Positions 9,301 through 19,160 of a stretch of 64,000 nucleotides of DNA are shown here, one piece after another. Made by a program: the position numbers and the translations under genes. Source of the DNA: JAPPKS01 sp963667895 (GTDB lineage Bacteria > Poribacteria > WGA-4E > PCPOR2b). Where the stretch lies: assembly GCA_965223985.1 (NCBI GenBank), contig OZ245030.1:558001-622000 (forward strand), read 5' to 3'. Each line of letters opens with the position of its first letter. Within the stretch, counting starts at the first letter, position 1. A model generated the notes under the pieces. That model ran no database searches, had not been told where the DNA came from, and worked only from the letters and a program-made list of their open reading frames with translations.

Positions 9301-9708
9301 ATGGAAGCACGTCCAACTGGTTTTATTCGACGGGCACTGTGCAATCCGTTCATAGGGGGATTGCTAACAGTCGCACTCGTGTTGATGCTCATCCTCTTTT
9401 TTTCACAATGGTACCTAATTACCGAGCTATTGGATTTGACTGTCGATCTGGTCGAGAAGGAACTGATACGGCGGGCACCTGAAGGTGTAGAGGTATCGGA
9501 GATTACAAGCACATTTGAAAATGTTAGAGAAGCGCTGATGAAAATGCCGGTGAGCTACATCACAGGCAAGATCGGTCTGAGGAAAATTAAAGCAGCGGCG
9601 AATTACGCGAAAAGTGCGAACACGGATGGAGAATGGACTTCAGAAGAGGTCAACACGATGTTAATCATGATGAATGCGGCTGTGGGATTCAAGCGAGGTG
9701 AAAAGTAG
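9301..9708 (+). CDS. Small membrane protein of unknown function
   Basis: 135 residues. Residues 1-14 are basic, followed by one clear hydrophobic segment (about 20-40, LLTVALVLMLILFF), then a soluble helical C-terminal part of about 95 residues with KANYAKSANTDGEW-like content. I recognise no family. It ends with TAG three bases before the ATG of the downstream methyltransferase, so the two are very likely translated from one mRNA. The topology, one N-terminal anchor and a soluble tail, suggests a membrane-bound accessory protein. Confidence 0.7.
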   Translation: MEARPTGFIRRALCNPFIGGLLTVALVLMLILFFSQWYLITELLDLTVDLVEKELIRRAPEGVEVSEITSTFENVREALMKMPVSYITGKIGLRKIKAAANYAKSANTDGEWTSEEVNTMLIMMNAAVGFKRGEK

Positions 9709-9711
9709 CGG

Positions 9712-10473
9712 ATGGTTGAGCTAACGGATCCCTATGAAAAGTTTGCTTACGCCTACGATCGCATGATGAGCAACGTGGATTATGTGCGTTGGGTTAACTA
9801 TTTAGAAAACCTCTTCAGGCATTACAATTTCCGCCCTCGAAAAATTTTGGATTTAGCTTGTGGAACGGCAGCTTTGACGGTGTTGATGGCGGAGCATGGG
9901 TATGAAATATGGGGGTTGGATCGTGCAGAGGGGATGCTGACAATTGCACGTCAAAAAGCTAAGGATTGTGACCTGAATATTCCGTTTTTTCAGGGCGATA
10001 TGTGCAATTTTGAGCTGCAACAACAATTTGATGCTGTTGTTTGCATCTACGATAGTATCAACTATGCGCTTGATGAAGACGAATTAGCCAATGTATTTCG
10101 CTCCGTGTGCAGACATCTCGCTCCATCGGGCCTGTTCATTTTCGATGTGACAACCGAGCATAACATCGTTCGACATTTTCATGCACAGACCTTTGCAGAG
10201 AACAAAGATGACTATGCCTATATCTGGAGGAATCTCTACTCGTATCGCGATAATATCTGCCGCACTTCATTGACCTTTTTCCTGCGTGACGGAGAATTTT
10301 TTCGCCGATTTGAAGAGGTGCATCTTCAAAGAATCTTCGGAGTCAACACTGTTAAAAAACTGCTACAGCATAATGGGTATAAAATGCTCAGCGCTTATGA
10401 CATGTATACGTTTAATCGCTGGAACCGACATTCTGATCGAATCAATTTCACTGCATGTAAAGATGAAGATTAG
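9712..10473 (+). CDS. Class I SAM-dependent methyltransferase
   Basis: A 253-residue Rossmann methyltransferase. Motif I is ILDLACGTAALTVLMAEHG (about residues 43-61), followed by GLDRAEGMLTIAR (motif II), FFQGDMCNF (motif III) and FDAVVCIYDSINY (motif IV), then HLAPSGLFIFDV. The order and spacing fit small-molecule methyltransferases of the methyltransf_25/11 type. The C-terminal part has an antiparallel-strand pattern as in glycine or sarcosine methyltransferase relatives. Acceptor is unknown. It follows the small membrane protein by 3 bp, an operon arrangement; GAGGTG just upstream in the previous gene can serve as the ribosome site. Confidence 0.85.
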   Translation: MVELTDPYEKFAYAYDRMMSNVDYVRWVNYLENLFRHYNFRPRKILDLACGTAALTVLMAEHGYEIWGLDRAEGMLTIARQKAKDCDLNIPFFQGDMCNFELQQQFDAVVCIYDSINYALDEDELANVFRSVCRHLAPSGLFIFDVTTEHNIVRHFHAQTFAENKDDYAYIWRNLYSYRDNICRTSLTFFLRDGEFFRRFEEVHLQRIFGVNTVKKLLQHNGYKMLSAYDMYTFNRWNRHSDRINFTACKDED

Positions 10474-10518
10474 CCAAGAATCGAGGTGAATCTAACCTCA
10501 ATGTGTGCTGGTTAGCAG

Positions 10519-12009
10519 TTACTCACGAGAGGATAACCCCGTTATTGCAAGAAACCGATCATATGCCTCATCCCAACCCGCCGAATCTTGCGGTTCGTAG
10601 ATAGCGACCTCAAACGAACGACGGACAATCTCGCGTGCATCAGCAATCGAATTGATTGCTCCGCTGGCAACCGCTTGTACCATGATATTACCGATTGCAG
10701 TTGCCTCAATGGGACCCGCAACGACCGGTGTCGCCGTGGCATCGGCGGTGAATTGGCAGAGCACCTTGTTCTGCGTCCCACCGCCGACGATGTGAAGGAC
10801 GTTTATCGGCTTACTCCAAACAGCTTCGAGCTTTTCTAGAACCCATCGGTATTTGAGCGCGAGGCCTTCCAACGCACAGCGGATGATTTGTCCTTTGTCC
10901 GATGGGATAGTTTGCCCGCTGCGTTTGCAATAGTCAGCAATGCGTGATGGCATATCGCCAGCGGGCAAAAACCTGTTGTCATCTGGGTCTATTAGCGCGG
11001 CAAAAGGCTTTGCGCTCACAGCCATCTGCGTAATCTGATCGTAGGACATGTCATCGCCCGTTTGCGCCCAAGTTCGCCGACACTCCTGCACCAGCCACAA
11101 GCCCATGATATTTTTGAGAAAACGGAAGGTGTTATCAATTCCGCCCTCATTTGTGAAATTGAGTTCGAGCGCTTGATCGGTAATAATCGGTTCGGGAACC
11201 TCGATCCCCATCAATGACCATGTGCCGGAGCTGATATATGCCCAGTCTTCTCCCCGAGCGGGAACCGCTGCAACGGCTGAACCGGTATCGTGACAAGCCG
11301 GCGCAATAACGGGAACTTTTGGAAGATCAACCTCGCCAGCAACAGTGGATAGAAGTACGCCAAATTGTGTACCCGGTGGCACAATCTCTGGGAATATTTC
11401 AGTAGGCAAGCCAAGTCCGCCGCAAATCTCCTTCGACCACCTGTTTTGACGAGGATCGTAAAATTGTGTTGTTGTCGCATCAGTGAATTCGCATGCTTTT
11501 CGTCCTGTCAGCCAGAAGTTGAAGAGATCTGGCATCATCAGAAATGTCTCTGCAACGTCAAGCAGCGGCGATTCCTTTAACACCATTGATAACAACTGAT
11601 AGAGCGTGTTAATCTTGAGGAATTGTGTCCCGCTTCGCTTGAAGATTTCCTCACGCGATAAGCGGCGGAAGGCTTCTTCTAGCATGTCATCTGTGCGCGA
11701 ATCCCGGTAATGATAGGGGTATCCAAGCAACGTATCGTCTCCACCGAGAAGCGCAAAGTCGACACCCCATGTATCCACACCAATACTCATGAGATTTACA
11801 CGCTTGCGGGCACAGATGGAAAGGGTACGCTTAATCTCGCTCCAGAGCTGTAACACATCCCAGTGGAGGCTGTCTATCACACGAATGCCGCCGTTGGGGA
11901 AACGATGTAAATCCTCCAATTCAAGCAGATCGCCGTCGAACTTGCCTAACACACCGCGTCCGCTTTCCGCGCCGAGATCTATTGCTAGGTATTTCTGAAC
12001 TACGCCCAT
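10519..12009 (-). CDS. rhaB: Rhamnulokinase (FGGY carbohydrate kinase)
   Basis: A 496-residue FGGY kinase. The N-terminal ATP-site motif is AIDLGAESGRGVLG, and GVDTWGVDFALL with YPYHYRDSRTDDM is characteristic of rhamnulokinase. The C-terminal adenosine-binding region has HIVGGGTQNKVLCQFTAD. RhaB phosphorylates L-rhamnulose to L-rhamnulose-1-phosphate in rhamnose breakdown. No rhamnose isomerase or aldolase gene is in this window, so the pathway is split or incomplete here. Length matches the family. A distantly spaced AGG motif precedes the ATG. Cytoplasmic. Confidence 0.88.
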   Translation of the reverse strand: MGVVQKYLAIDLGAESGRGVLGKFDGDLLELEDLHRFPNGGIRVIDSLHWDVLQLWSEIKRTLSICARKRVNLMSIGVDTWGVDFALLGGDDTLLGYPYHYRDSRTDDMLEEAFRRLSREEIFKRSGTQFLKINTLYQLLSMVLKESPLLDVAETFLMMPDLFNFWLTGRKACEFTDATTTQFYDPRQNRWSKEICGGLGLPTEIFPEIVPPGTQFGVLLSTVAGEVDLPKVPVIAPACHDTGSAVAAVPARGEDWAYISSGTWSLMGIEVPEPIITDQALELNFTNEGGIDNTFRFLKNIMGLWLVQECRRTWAQTGDDMSYDQITQMAVSAKPFAALIDPDDNRFLPAGDMPSRIADYCKRSGQTIPSDKGQIIRCALEGLALKYRWVLEKLEAVWSKPINVLHIVGGGTQNKVLCQFTADATATPVVAGPIEATAIGNIMVQAVASGAINSIADAREIVRRSFEVAIYEPQDSAGWDEAYDRFLAITGLSSRE

Positions 12010-12210
12010 CCTAACACCAATCCACGAAGATTACGAATTTCTAATTTCCTAAACTCTAGCGAGGTCATTGAGTTTCAGAGCCTGTTTGAAGGGTCCAGGG
12101 CCGTAAACAAACCTACTCTTCGGCATAGTATTTATCAAGGCTGCCTTGTTCTTCAAGACCTGCTGTTGCTGTATCACCTTGACGAATCTCGCAGGTGCGA
12201 CGCAATGTCG

Positions 12211-13257
12211 CTAATGCGGCTTGGTGATGAAAATACGCGTGACTTTGGAAGCGGCACTGTAAGTGAATCCCATTCCCTTTTTCCAATAGTAGTGACGTTC
12301 TCCACCCTCGTCAAGTTCATTGGCCTCAATTTGCTCCGCAAGCCCAAATTCGTTCTCCACACGCTTGCGGGTACTGCCGATACCGTTGGCACCCACCGTT
12401 TTAGCTAAACTTGGCTTGTGGCGAATTGGCCTTATGATATCTCCCTGAAGGACAAGTGGCTTGAAAATATGTAGATGCTCGACATTTCCGATTCCATCAT
12501 CGGAAACGGATAGGCCAATATCCCAATAGTCAAGACCTCCGACTATTCCACGTTCTTCTCTGTCGGGTTTTCCATACAGCGCTCTCACCCTATCAAATTC
12601 ATCCCCCAATTGAATGCCAGCAGCTCCCTTCCCGGGCACAATTAGGGAGTGATTGACTATGACATCTGCCGATTTTTCCACCACTTCGTTTATACCGTCG
12701 TCCACGGCTAACGTAACGGTTGTTATATTCGCATCAAATGGGGCAGTCCATATCGTTGTCGGCGTTGTCTCTGAACTGAGAATCCCCGCCGCTTCCCAGT
12801 TGTAGGTCAGCGTATCCCCATCTACGTCATCAGTTATCGCTTCAAGTTGTATACGCGCGCCCGCATGAACCTTGTCCGGGACAAGGATTCTCTTGATGAC
12901 AGGTGCTGAATTTTGGAGATTGATGGCTATCTTTTTTGACTTAACAGTCGATTGGTTCACACCGTCATTAGCGTGAACGACGACAACTGCTGATTTCGCA
13001 TTCGTGGGGGCTGTCCATTTCACGATGCGTCCTATACTAGAATCGAGTTTACCTTCTTTTGCTTCCCATACATAGCTCAACACGTCGCCATCTGCATCAT
13101 GCGCAACGACCTGTAGTTCCACAGTGGCGCCGGGTTCGACTGGTTCAGGCGCGATCACATGATCGATGACAGGCGGGTTATTCTGGAGACCGCTCTCATC
13201 ACCGCCGCATGCCAATATGGCGAACGAAATAACCAATAGTGTTACAATCGCCTTCAT
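12211..13257 (-). CDS. Lipoprotein with two PKD/cadherin-like Ig domains
   Basis: About 348 residues. The upstream ATG at 13317 is unlikely, because TTAGGAGG sits just before ATG 13257 and gives a clean signal peptide with lipobox (SFAILACGGDES). Two Ig-like repeats follow: residues ~27-115 and ~115-205 both carry the pattern D-D-x-D-G-D-x-L-x-Y-x-W-E-A (HDADGDVLSYVWEA and DDVDGDTLTYNWEA) with TAP and V-DDG blocks. The C-terminal ~150 residues form a separate domain with GIQLGDEFDRVRALYGKPD, a SmpA/BamE-like small fold by appearance. I infer a cell-surface structural or adhesion role. Confidence 0.78.
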   Translation of the reverse strand: MKAIVTLLVISFAILACGGDESGLQNNPPVIDHVIAPEPVEPGATVELQVVAHDADGDVLSYVWEAKEGKLDSSIGRIVKWTAPTNAKSAVVVVHANDGVNQSTVKSKKIAINLQNSAPVIKRILVPDKVHAGARIQLEAITDDVDGDTLTYNWEAAGILSSETTPTTIWTAPFDANITTVTLAVDDGINEVVEKSADVIVNHSLIVPGKGAAGIQLGDEFDRVRALYGKPDREERGIVGGLDYWDIGLSVSDDGIGNVEHLHIFKPLVLQGDIIRPIRHKPSLAKTVGANGIGSTRKRVENEFGLAEQIEANELDEGGERHYYWKKGMGFTYSAASKVTRIFITKPH

Positions 13258-13445
13258 TGATACTAGTCCTCCTAACGAAAAAGTACCGCTGTCCACGGCG
13301 CGAAACCGGAACAGCATGGGTTACCGAACATTGACGGAACACCTTTTCCTGAATTGTTTGATGTAGAGCCGCAACTCAAACGTCATACGAGTTGAGTAAC
13401 TACGAATTTTAAAGCGCAAGAAATTTCTGATTCTTGTGTCATTAT

Positions 13446-14399
13446 CTAATTCTCAGGGCCGTCTTCGGTTCCCACCCTGTCATCCATACCGATTGGTTCG
13501 TCTGCCCTTTCCATTTGAACGGAATCACCACTACCCTCGCCAGTTTCCGAATGCTGAGCGTTCTCCGATTCAGAAGGTACCAGTCGATCGTTTTTGCCTT
13601 CTGGCGAAAACTCGGATTTTCCTTCATCGTCCGTTGGCTTGTGTCCCTTCCTGCCAGTTGACTGTTGTTGCGTTACTCGCTTATTTGGTGTCACTGTAAT
13701 CAACTGTTCATCACGCATCTCCTCGGTTTCTTCAGCGTGTTCAAATTCCGAGCTACCATGGTTATGAGAACGGTCATATCCATCCGAGAAATCCCCGGTG
13801 TCTCCAGAGCTTGTATCGCTTGATGTTGCATAGTGCCGTTGTGCATCAAGGATTTCCAAAAATCGAGTCTCAAACTGGTGCGCTGGAATTAAAGTACCAT
13901 CTAACGCATGAAACATAGCACCCGAGTTAGGATCCATTGGATTCACTTGTCCGAATGTAGCGTCAGGATTGGCAGAGGCCTCCGTTTGAAGTCTTTCTCT
14001 GACCTGACTTTCATCCGAAACATATCGTAAGTAATCACGGGCATAATATCTGCCCGTTGCAGGCCAGTTTGTCGCCCAGTCTAACACGTCATCGCCTTGT
14101 AAATTAACCGGCTTATCAAGTGCTTCAAGCCACATGATGATTTCTTCTAAACCTTCTTGCGTTTGGATGGTAGTAATGTTTTGAACCGATTGTGTGTCTG
14201 AACTCTCGCTTTGTGGCTCCTCTTGTCGTAGTTGTTGAGGGAGTAACCCTCCACTAGCAACGACCTTGCGTGTGTTTGAAGAACCTGACATTTCTGACGG
14301 TTTGCTTGATTTGTTAGGAGAGATTTTGAAAACTGTCGTGACAAGGATGAAAACGACAACCAGAAAAGCAAGTAAGTACCAAATCCTTTGAATTTTCAT
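13446..14399 (-). CDS. Membrane-anchored protein with acidic low-complexity tail
   Basis: 317 residues of unrecognised family. One N-terminal membrane segment (residues 6-25, WYLLAFLVVVFILVTTVF) is followed by a Ser/Gln-rich linker. A moderately structured central domain lies at about 80-190 (WLEALDKPVNLQGDDVLDW, YYARDYLRYVSDESQVRE). From about 200 to the end the sequence is low-complexity, rich in Ser, Asp, Glu, His and Gly. GGAG precedes the ATG. It follows the Ig-domain lipoprotein gene upstream on the same strand. The function is unknown; a periplasmic or surface spacer is one possibility. Confidence 0.6.
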   Translation of the reverse strand: MKIQRIWYLLAFLVVVFILVTTVFKISPNKSSKPSEMSGSSNTRKVVASGGLLPQQLRQEEPQSESSDTQSVQNITTIQTQEGLEEIIMWLEALDKPVNLQGDDVLDWATNWPATGRYYARDYLRYVSDESQVRERLQTEASANPDATFGQVNPMDPNSGAMFHALDGTLIPAHQFETRFLEILDAQRHYATSSDTSSGDTGDFSDGYDRSHNHGSSEFEHAEETEEMRDEQLITVTPNKRVTQQQSTGRKGHKPTDDEGKSEFSPEGKNDRLVPSESENAQHSETGEGSGDSVQMERADEPIGMDDRVGTEDGPEN

Positions 14400-14608
14400 T
14401 TTGCTAACTCCATATGCAAATATCTAACGCTTGGGACTGTAAACCACTGATTAAACCAATGTATCGACTCATGATTTTAATCCAAGTTATGCTGACTACA
14501 CAGGATATCAAGCGAAGGCTAATTGAGTAGCAAATTATATCTAAAACACGTGGACCAATGTCACATTGCAGCGACGATTTGGGAATCCAATTGAATTGGT
14601 ACCGTCGT

Positions 14609-15154
14609 TTACGATACCGGTGCAGCTTTCCTTTCCATGTGACGTTGTCTTACCTCTTCAGCCGCCTGACTTCCCGCACGCAAATATTGCAACTGTTCGA
14701 TCGCGGCACCTGCCTCAATGAGTGCTTCGGCGGATTTGGCATACCCGAACTCGATCGCAAGGCGCAATGGCTCACCATCATCATTTAACCCTTCCAACTT
14801 CGCTCCCGCCTCGACAAAGATCTTGACCAGATCTGTGGCGACTCCGGAATTGTGAGGATGAACACTGGTAACGAGGGATGCCAAAGGCGTTGTCCCGCTC
14901 TTACCATCCAGAAAAGTGGCGTCGATGTCGCTCCCCGCGGCAAGCAGAGCCTTTGCGATCTCCACAGCGTTTGTGGGAGTCCTCTGGCGTTCGTCTTCGA
15001 CTCCGTTTGCTGATACATAGTGAAGCAAGGTGGCACGATGATTTCTGGCAGAGCGCGCTATCGCCAGATCTGGATTGACGGCTAGCAACTCCGACAAGTT
15101 TGTTAAATCGCCAGCGATAATAGCCTCGACTGCGGCCTCAAATTTTGCATTCAT
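14609..15154 (-). CDS. Ankyrin-repeat protein
   Basis: 181 residues with about four ankyrin repeats: LTNLSELLAVNPDLAIARS, ATLLHYVSANGVED, VEIAKALLAAGSDIDATFLD and GDPLRLAIEFGYAKSAEALIEA-like units. The consensus A-L-L-x-A-G-A/S-D-I-D turn is clear. No signal peptide is evident, so it is probably cytoplasmic. Ankyrin proteins mediate protein contacts and are common in sponge-associated bacteria, but no partner can be named. It is the first gene of the leftward block; a gene of the same kind lies at 50618. Confidence 0.75.
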   Translation of the reverse strand: MNAKFEAAVEAIIAGDLTNLSELLAVNPDLAIARSARNHRATLLHYVSANGVEDERQRTPTNAVEIAKALLAAGSDIDATFLDGKSGTTPLASLVTSVHPHNSGVATDLVKIFVEAGAKLEGLNDDGEPLRLAIEFGYAKSAEALIEAGAAIEQLQYLRAGSQAAEEVRQRHMERKAAPVS

Positions 15155-15340
15155 GTGCCAGCCCTTTCACGCGTACGAAGGATTGTGAATCTCGTGTTGT
15201 AAGATTCGCAGTTTTGGCACTAATTTCGGCATGCGTTGGCATCTAAATTTTCCGCATCTTGGCGCCTTAAAGCATGTCTTATCAAAGTCCAGGATTGCTG
15301 TTAAGAAAAGATTTGACACAAAAGTTGAGACTCTCCCAAA

Positions 15341-15991
15341 TCATTCCGCTACCCCTGATTCCTCTTTTGATATTGCAATCTTAATCAGGGCACCGGCGGC
15401 AGTTATGAATCCCAAACTACGTAAGATGACATGCAGTTGAACATCGGCTTGGGGAATTAAGAACCCAATTGGGAAGGCGATGATTGCAAGCAGGAACAGA
15501 TATCCTGACGGACGATTCCAACTCCCAATCAGCGCCAAACCGTAGCATAAGGACATGAGAACAGCAAAAAATGTACTTGTCCGCGAAAGAGCTTCCCAGA
15601 ACTCCTCAGAAACGTGATAAATTAACATTGCGGTTTCACGAGAGGGCGGCTTATCGTATAATTCGCTCAAGGTACGCAGCGGTGCTGTTTGCGAGAGGTG
15701 GCCGACAATACCAATGCCAATCCAAAGAAGCGCGAAACCGAGCCCCAGATAGCTGCGTGTCGTCGCCGCTGTTCTAAGCAGCGCAAATAGCGCAATGACC
15801 GCTGGCGTAATCAGGATGAGACTGACAACGCTTAATCCGTGTGCGATGCCGACGAGTTTCAAATCCGGCGTTCCAAGATACGACGCCTGCACACGAAACA
15901 TGAACAGATAACTCGATATGAGCATCAAAATGCCACCGAGCAACCCTGTGATGCCGCCGACCAGATACAGTTCAATGGGTTTATTCTTCAT
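15341..15991 (-). CDS. Six-pass integral membrane protein, unknown function
   Basis: 216 residues with about six hydrophobic segments: roughly 8-30, 45-70, 78-98, 135-155, 160-180 and 185-205. Conserved-looking turns include TRSYLGLGFALLWIG and YHVSEEFWEALSRTS. I do not recognise a named family with confidence; DUF4386-like membrane proteins have a similar length and topology. GGAGG precedes the ATG, spaced about 7 bases. It appears monocistronic. Transport or sensing cannot be inferred. Confidence 0.7.
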   Translation of the reverse strand: MKNKPIELYLVGGITGLLGGILMLISSYLFMFRVQASYLGTPDLKLVGIAHGLSVVSLILITPAVIALFALLRTAATTRSYLGLGFALLWIGIGIVGHLSQTAPLRTLSELYDKPPSRETAMLIYHVSEEFWEALSRTSTFFAVLMSLCYGLALIGSWNRPSGYLFLLAIIAFPIGFLIPQADVQLHVILRSLGFITAAGALIKIAISKEESGVAE

Positions 15992-16198
15992 AATCGGTAC
16001 CTCCGTTTGAAAGACATGAGTTAACCGGAAACTCGGAAATTAAGAATTGACGGTGCAATAGTCAGTTTCATAGCTTCGTCCAACTCCCCCTTATCACAAA
16101 ATCCACTAATTAAAGCATCTCTGAAATATGACTGAAAGGCGTGCCTGGATCCTGCCCGTTGCGTATTGGACAGCGTAGGTTTTAAAAAAACGTAATTT

Positions 16199-17032
16199 CT
16201 ACCAGCGTGCTGGACCAGACGGAAATCCGTAAGGTTTGTAGTTACAATCCCTACTCCCCGAGGGCCATGCCTGACCGCCTATAAACCGAAACTCATCGAT
16301 CTTTCCAGAGAGCCAGTAAAACATACGAACAGTCTCTATCGATCCGTAGCTTGCCGTTTGGAAGTCAAAGTCCGGTTCACGAATCCAATCCCGCGCTGGT
16401 GGCTCGGTCCGCCAATAGTTATATTTCAACATATCGCGCACCGCCGATGCCGTTGAGGCTGCGCGACGGTGCCATATCGAATAGACTGTGATGAAAATTG
16501 ACCCCGCGGGTGCAGCGGTTTTGACCCCATCTCGAATGACGCCGTAGTGTTGCATGTACCGAGCTGGCCAGTCGTTAACATGCGAACCGGGCAATACCTC
16601 AGTGGGTCCCAACTGTAGAGGTGTATCTTGCGGATAATAGAAGACCTGTAGATAGTTCAGGTCCGGACCGCACTTTGAACCACCATCCCGATGCCAGCCC
16701 TGAGGAGGTGAAGGGCACTGCCCCCTATGTTGGCTCATAAGAATCGGCAAGCCAAAGTTCATCCCAAGCAATGACCGAACGGCACCTGCCGCTTGGGGAT
16801 TGAGAATTACGTTCTCAACAAACCAGTCATCCCTTAGGATTTCGGTTGGTTCATAATAGGTATTTGCTTCGAGGTACTCAATTGTCCTGCGATTTATCTC
16901 GTCTGGCACTACCCCGTTTAACACGAGAAAGCCATGTGTGCAAAATTGTAAAACTTGCCCGTCTGTCAGGGTGGGTTCGCAGTCATACGTTCTCTGCGGT
17001 ATGCTGTACCGCTCTCTGTTGTTTAGTTCCAT
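16199..17032 (-). CDS. Phytanoyl-CoA dioxygenase (PhyH) family protein
   Basis: A 277-residue Fe(II)/2-oxoglutarate oxygenase. The iron-binding HxD is in GWHRDGGSKCG and the distal His in YSIWHRRAAS, with LGPTEVLPGSHVNDW between. The N-terminal FCTHGFLVLNG block is typical. AGGAGG lies just before the ATG. It is next to the DUF6785 transporter-like and cyclase genes on the same strand, an arrangement that fits uptake and modification of an unknown organic compound. The substrate is unknown. Confidence 0.82.
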   Translation of the reverse strand: MELNNRERYSIPQRTYDCEPTLTDGQVLQFCTHGFLVLNGVVPDEINRRTIEYLEANTYYEPTEILRDDWFVENVILNPQAAGAVRSLLGMNFGLPILMSQHRGQCPSPPQGWHRDGGSKCGPDLNYLQVFYYPQDTPLQLGPTEVLPGSHVNDWPARYMQHYGVIRDGVKTAAPAGSIFITVYSIWHRRAASTASAVRDMLKYNYWRTEPPARDWIREPDFDFQTASYGSIETVRMFYWLSGKIDEFRFIGGQAWPSGSRDCNYKPYGFPSGPARW

Positions 17033-17222
17033 GATTTAATCCTCCTAGGAAAGTTTAGTATTTTGAGATTCATTGCCAGCTATTATTTAAGAAGGATAAA
17101 AAAGATCTTCTTTAAGGATTGAGCTACTTCTAAAATCCAAACAACTAGAGCTAATTTTAATTTCGAGTCAAAACAAAAAATACAAGAGTAATCCCACCCG
17201 CCGCTAATCTGTAAATAATTCA

Positions 17223-19160
17223 TCACCGAATCGGGTGCCAGAAGTGAGAATAGGTGGGGACATCGAGAACAATGCCGATGACACTCCAGATAGTCATTGA
17301 TACAAAGTCACCCAGGATGACGCCGACAGCCACAGGGATGGTCTTCCGATAAGCGCGCAAACCGCCGTATTTTAGGACGATAGATTTGACCAGCCATCCG
17401 ATGAGGAATGGCATCCACAGATAATTCATTGTGTGATCGTTTGCCATAAGATATCCAACCGGGTGCAGCGACCACCATAGGAAACGAGAACGCATCAAGG
17501 CAAGAATCAGCACAACAACGAAACCCTGTACGACGTTCGCCATGACCGTGTAATTCATGCCGCTCGGGTAGACCAGCCAACGTTCTAGAGAACCATAGAG
17601 GATCCATCCGAGATAGGTTCGACCGTTCGAAGTTCCAGATTCGAAAAGCGTGTGAAGCGATGCCCAGAGTCCAGCGACGATTGCTACTCCGACTGCTAAG
17701 ATGATGGCGGCAAACAACTTCCTATTGTCTATACCAACGCGTTCAGCAATTTTGAAAGCCTCCATTTGGTGTGGCATCGGATTATTCCGGTTGGCAAGGG
17801 AAAACCAGCGAAGCAAAGCCATCATGCCGAGGTTCTTCGCTCCAAGTCTACGTGTGCCGAGTGAATAATACAGGAGGTTGCTCGGTCCGATTTCAGGGTA
17901 GTAATGGACCGGTGCACCCAACTCGGCTCGCAACTTGGTAACACAGATGGAAACAGCGACGTAGAGTGCGAAGAACAGAAAAGCCACCCAGAGAGACATC
18001 CCGCCCAGATAACAGAACCAGATTAGGAACACCAATCCGAATGCAACACCCAAGAATGCAAGCCGAAAGGGGATTGGTTCAGAGCTTTCATCCAAGTCCG
18101 CCTCTCCGAGAAACACCTTTTTCAAAATCTGAATCAGTCGCCTCCGGCTCGCCCAGATTGCTAGCAAGCAGATCGCCAGATATGCACCGCCGCTAGCTTG
18201 GTGATTGAAAGCCATTCCAGCTGGTATCGCCCATCCCATCACATACCTGACGACCAACTCAGCTTTCCAAACCAAGAAGAAAAACCAGGCGGACAGAGAA
18301 AGGTCTAACGGGCTGAAATAGATTAGACCGATCATAAAAGGGTACAAGGAGATGCGTGTCATTCCCATCGCAGTCCACGGTTTTTCTCGAAACAAATGGC
18401 CGAGATCGACGTACCAGATTGGAACGTGTGGCACTTGAGGGAAGAAGAAATAGAGACCGTTGAAAATTTGGAAACCGAGCACAATACTGAAGCTCGTCCA
18501 CATCGCGCGCCGCTTGAAGAACTGTGAGGTATCCTGCGTCATCTCAAGCGGAATCTGAATTATCGGATATGTGAGTCGTTCGGCGTTGATCCACTGATTT
18601 CTGAAGAACACCGTTATGACGGCAAGCGTCGATGTAAGAACGAACGCAAAGCAACCCCAAGCGAGGACAGGAGTGATAATGCCTCGGATGTGTTCGGCAG
18701 TGTATAAGGTAGATTCCCCTGTGTAATAGTCCTTGACGACCCTCTCACTATGAACGATGAGCCATTTGGGAAGATGCGGCAAAAAGAGGTTTGCCCAGTC
18801 GTTCTCCGGAGTAGCATACGCCACCGGATGTCCGATTGAATGAACGAGGGTTTCTATGAACTCTAAACCGCAGATGGCTGCTCCGATTGCCATCATTACG
18901 TATATGACCATCAATTCGCCCTGGCTGAAGGCGTGTCGGGGCAGGAATCGTTGCAAGAAGACGTTCAGTATGATTAACCCCATTAGCCAGATTACCGCGT
19001 TCAGAATAAGCGCGACCGTTGTGGTTTCTGGAGAATAGCGGACGATTTCCATATGGTAAATCCAGAAAGCGTTCACGATGATGAGCAACACGCCGATCAG
19101 AGTCGCACGTAGGGTTACCTCGGAGGATTTTTCTGTGCTCGCGGTCAAATTTTTCCGCAT
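17223..19160 (-). CDS. DUF6785/DUF6784-type polytopic membrane protein
   Basis: 645 residues with about 14 hydrophobic segments over the full length. Recognisable blocks are MVIYVMMAIGAAICGLEFI, NAERLTYPIIQIPLEMTQD, MNYTVMANVVQGFVVVLI and HPVGYLMANDHTMNYLWMP. The last two resemble oligopeptide-transporter-like membrane proteins (the DUF6785/DUF6784 family), widespread in Planctomycetes and Poribacteria-like genomes. It is probably a permease of the inner membrane; the substrate is unknown. AGGAAG precedes the ATG. The downstream PhyH oxygenase and upstream cyclase on the same strand suggest a shared role in organic-acid or amide use. Confidence 0.78.
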   Translation of the reverse strand: MRKNLTASTEKSSEVTLRATLIGVLLIIVNAFWIYHMEIVRYSPETTTVALILNAVIWLMGLIILNVFLQRFLPRHAFSQGELMVIYVMMAIGAAICGLEFIETLVHSIGHPVAYATPENDWANLFLPHLPKWLIVHSERVVKDYYTGESTLYTAEHIRGIITPVLAWGCFAFVLTSTLAVITVFFRNQWINAERLTYPIIQIPLEMTQDTSQFFKRRAMWTSFSIVLGFQIFNGLYFFFPQVPHVPIWYVDLGHLFREKPWTAMGMTRISLYPFMIGLIYFSPLDLSLSAWFFFLVWKAELVVRYVMGWAIPAGMAFNHQASGGAYLAICLLAIWASRRRLIQILKKVFLGEADLDESSEPIPFRLAFLGVAFGLVFLIWFCYLGGMSLWVAFLFFALYVAVSICVTKLRAELGAPVHYYPEIGPSNLLYYSLGTRRLGAKNLGMMALLRWFSLANRNNPMPHQMEAFKIAERVGIDNRKLFAAIILAVGVAIVAGLWASLHTLFESGTSNGRTYLGWILYGSLERWLVYPSGMNYTVMANVVQGFVVVLILALMRSRFLWWSLHPVGYLMANDHTMNYLWMPFLIGWLVKSIVLKYGGLRAYRKTIPVAVGVILGDFVSMTIWSVIGIVLDVPTYSHFWHPIR

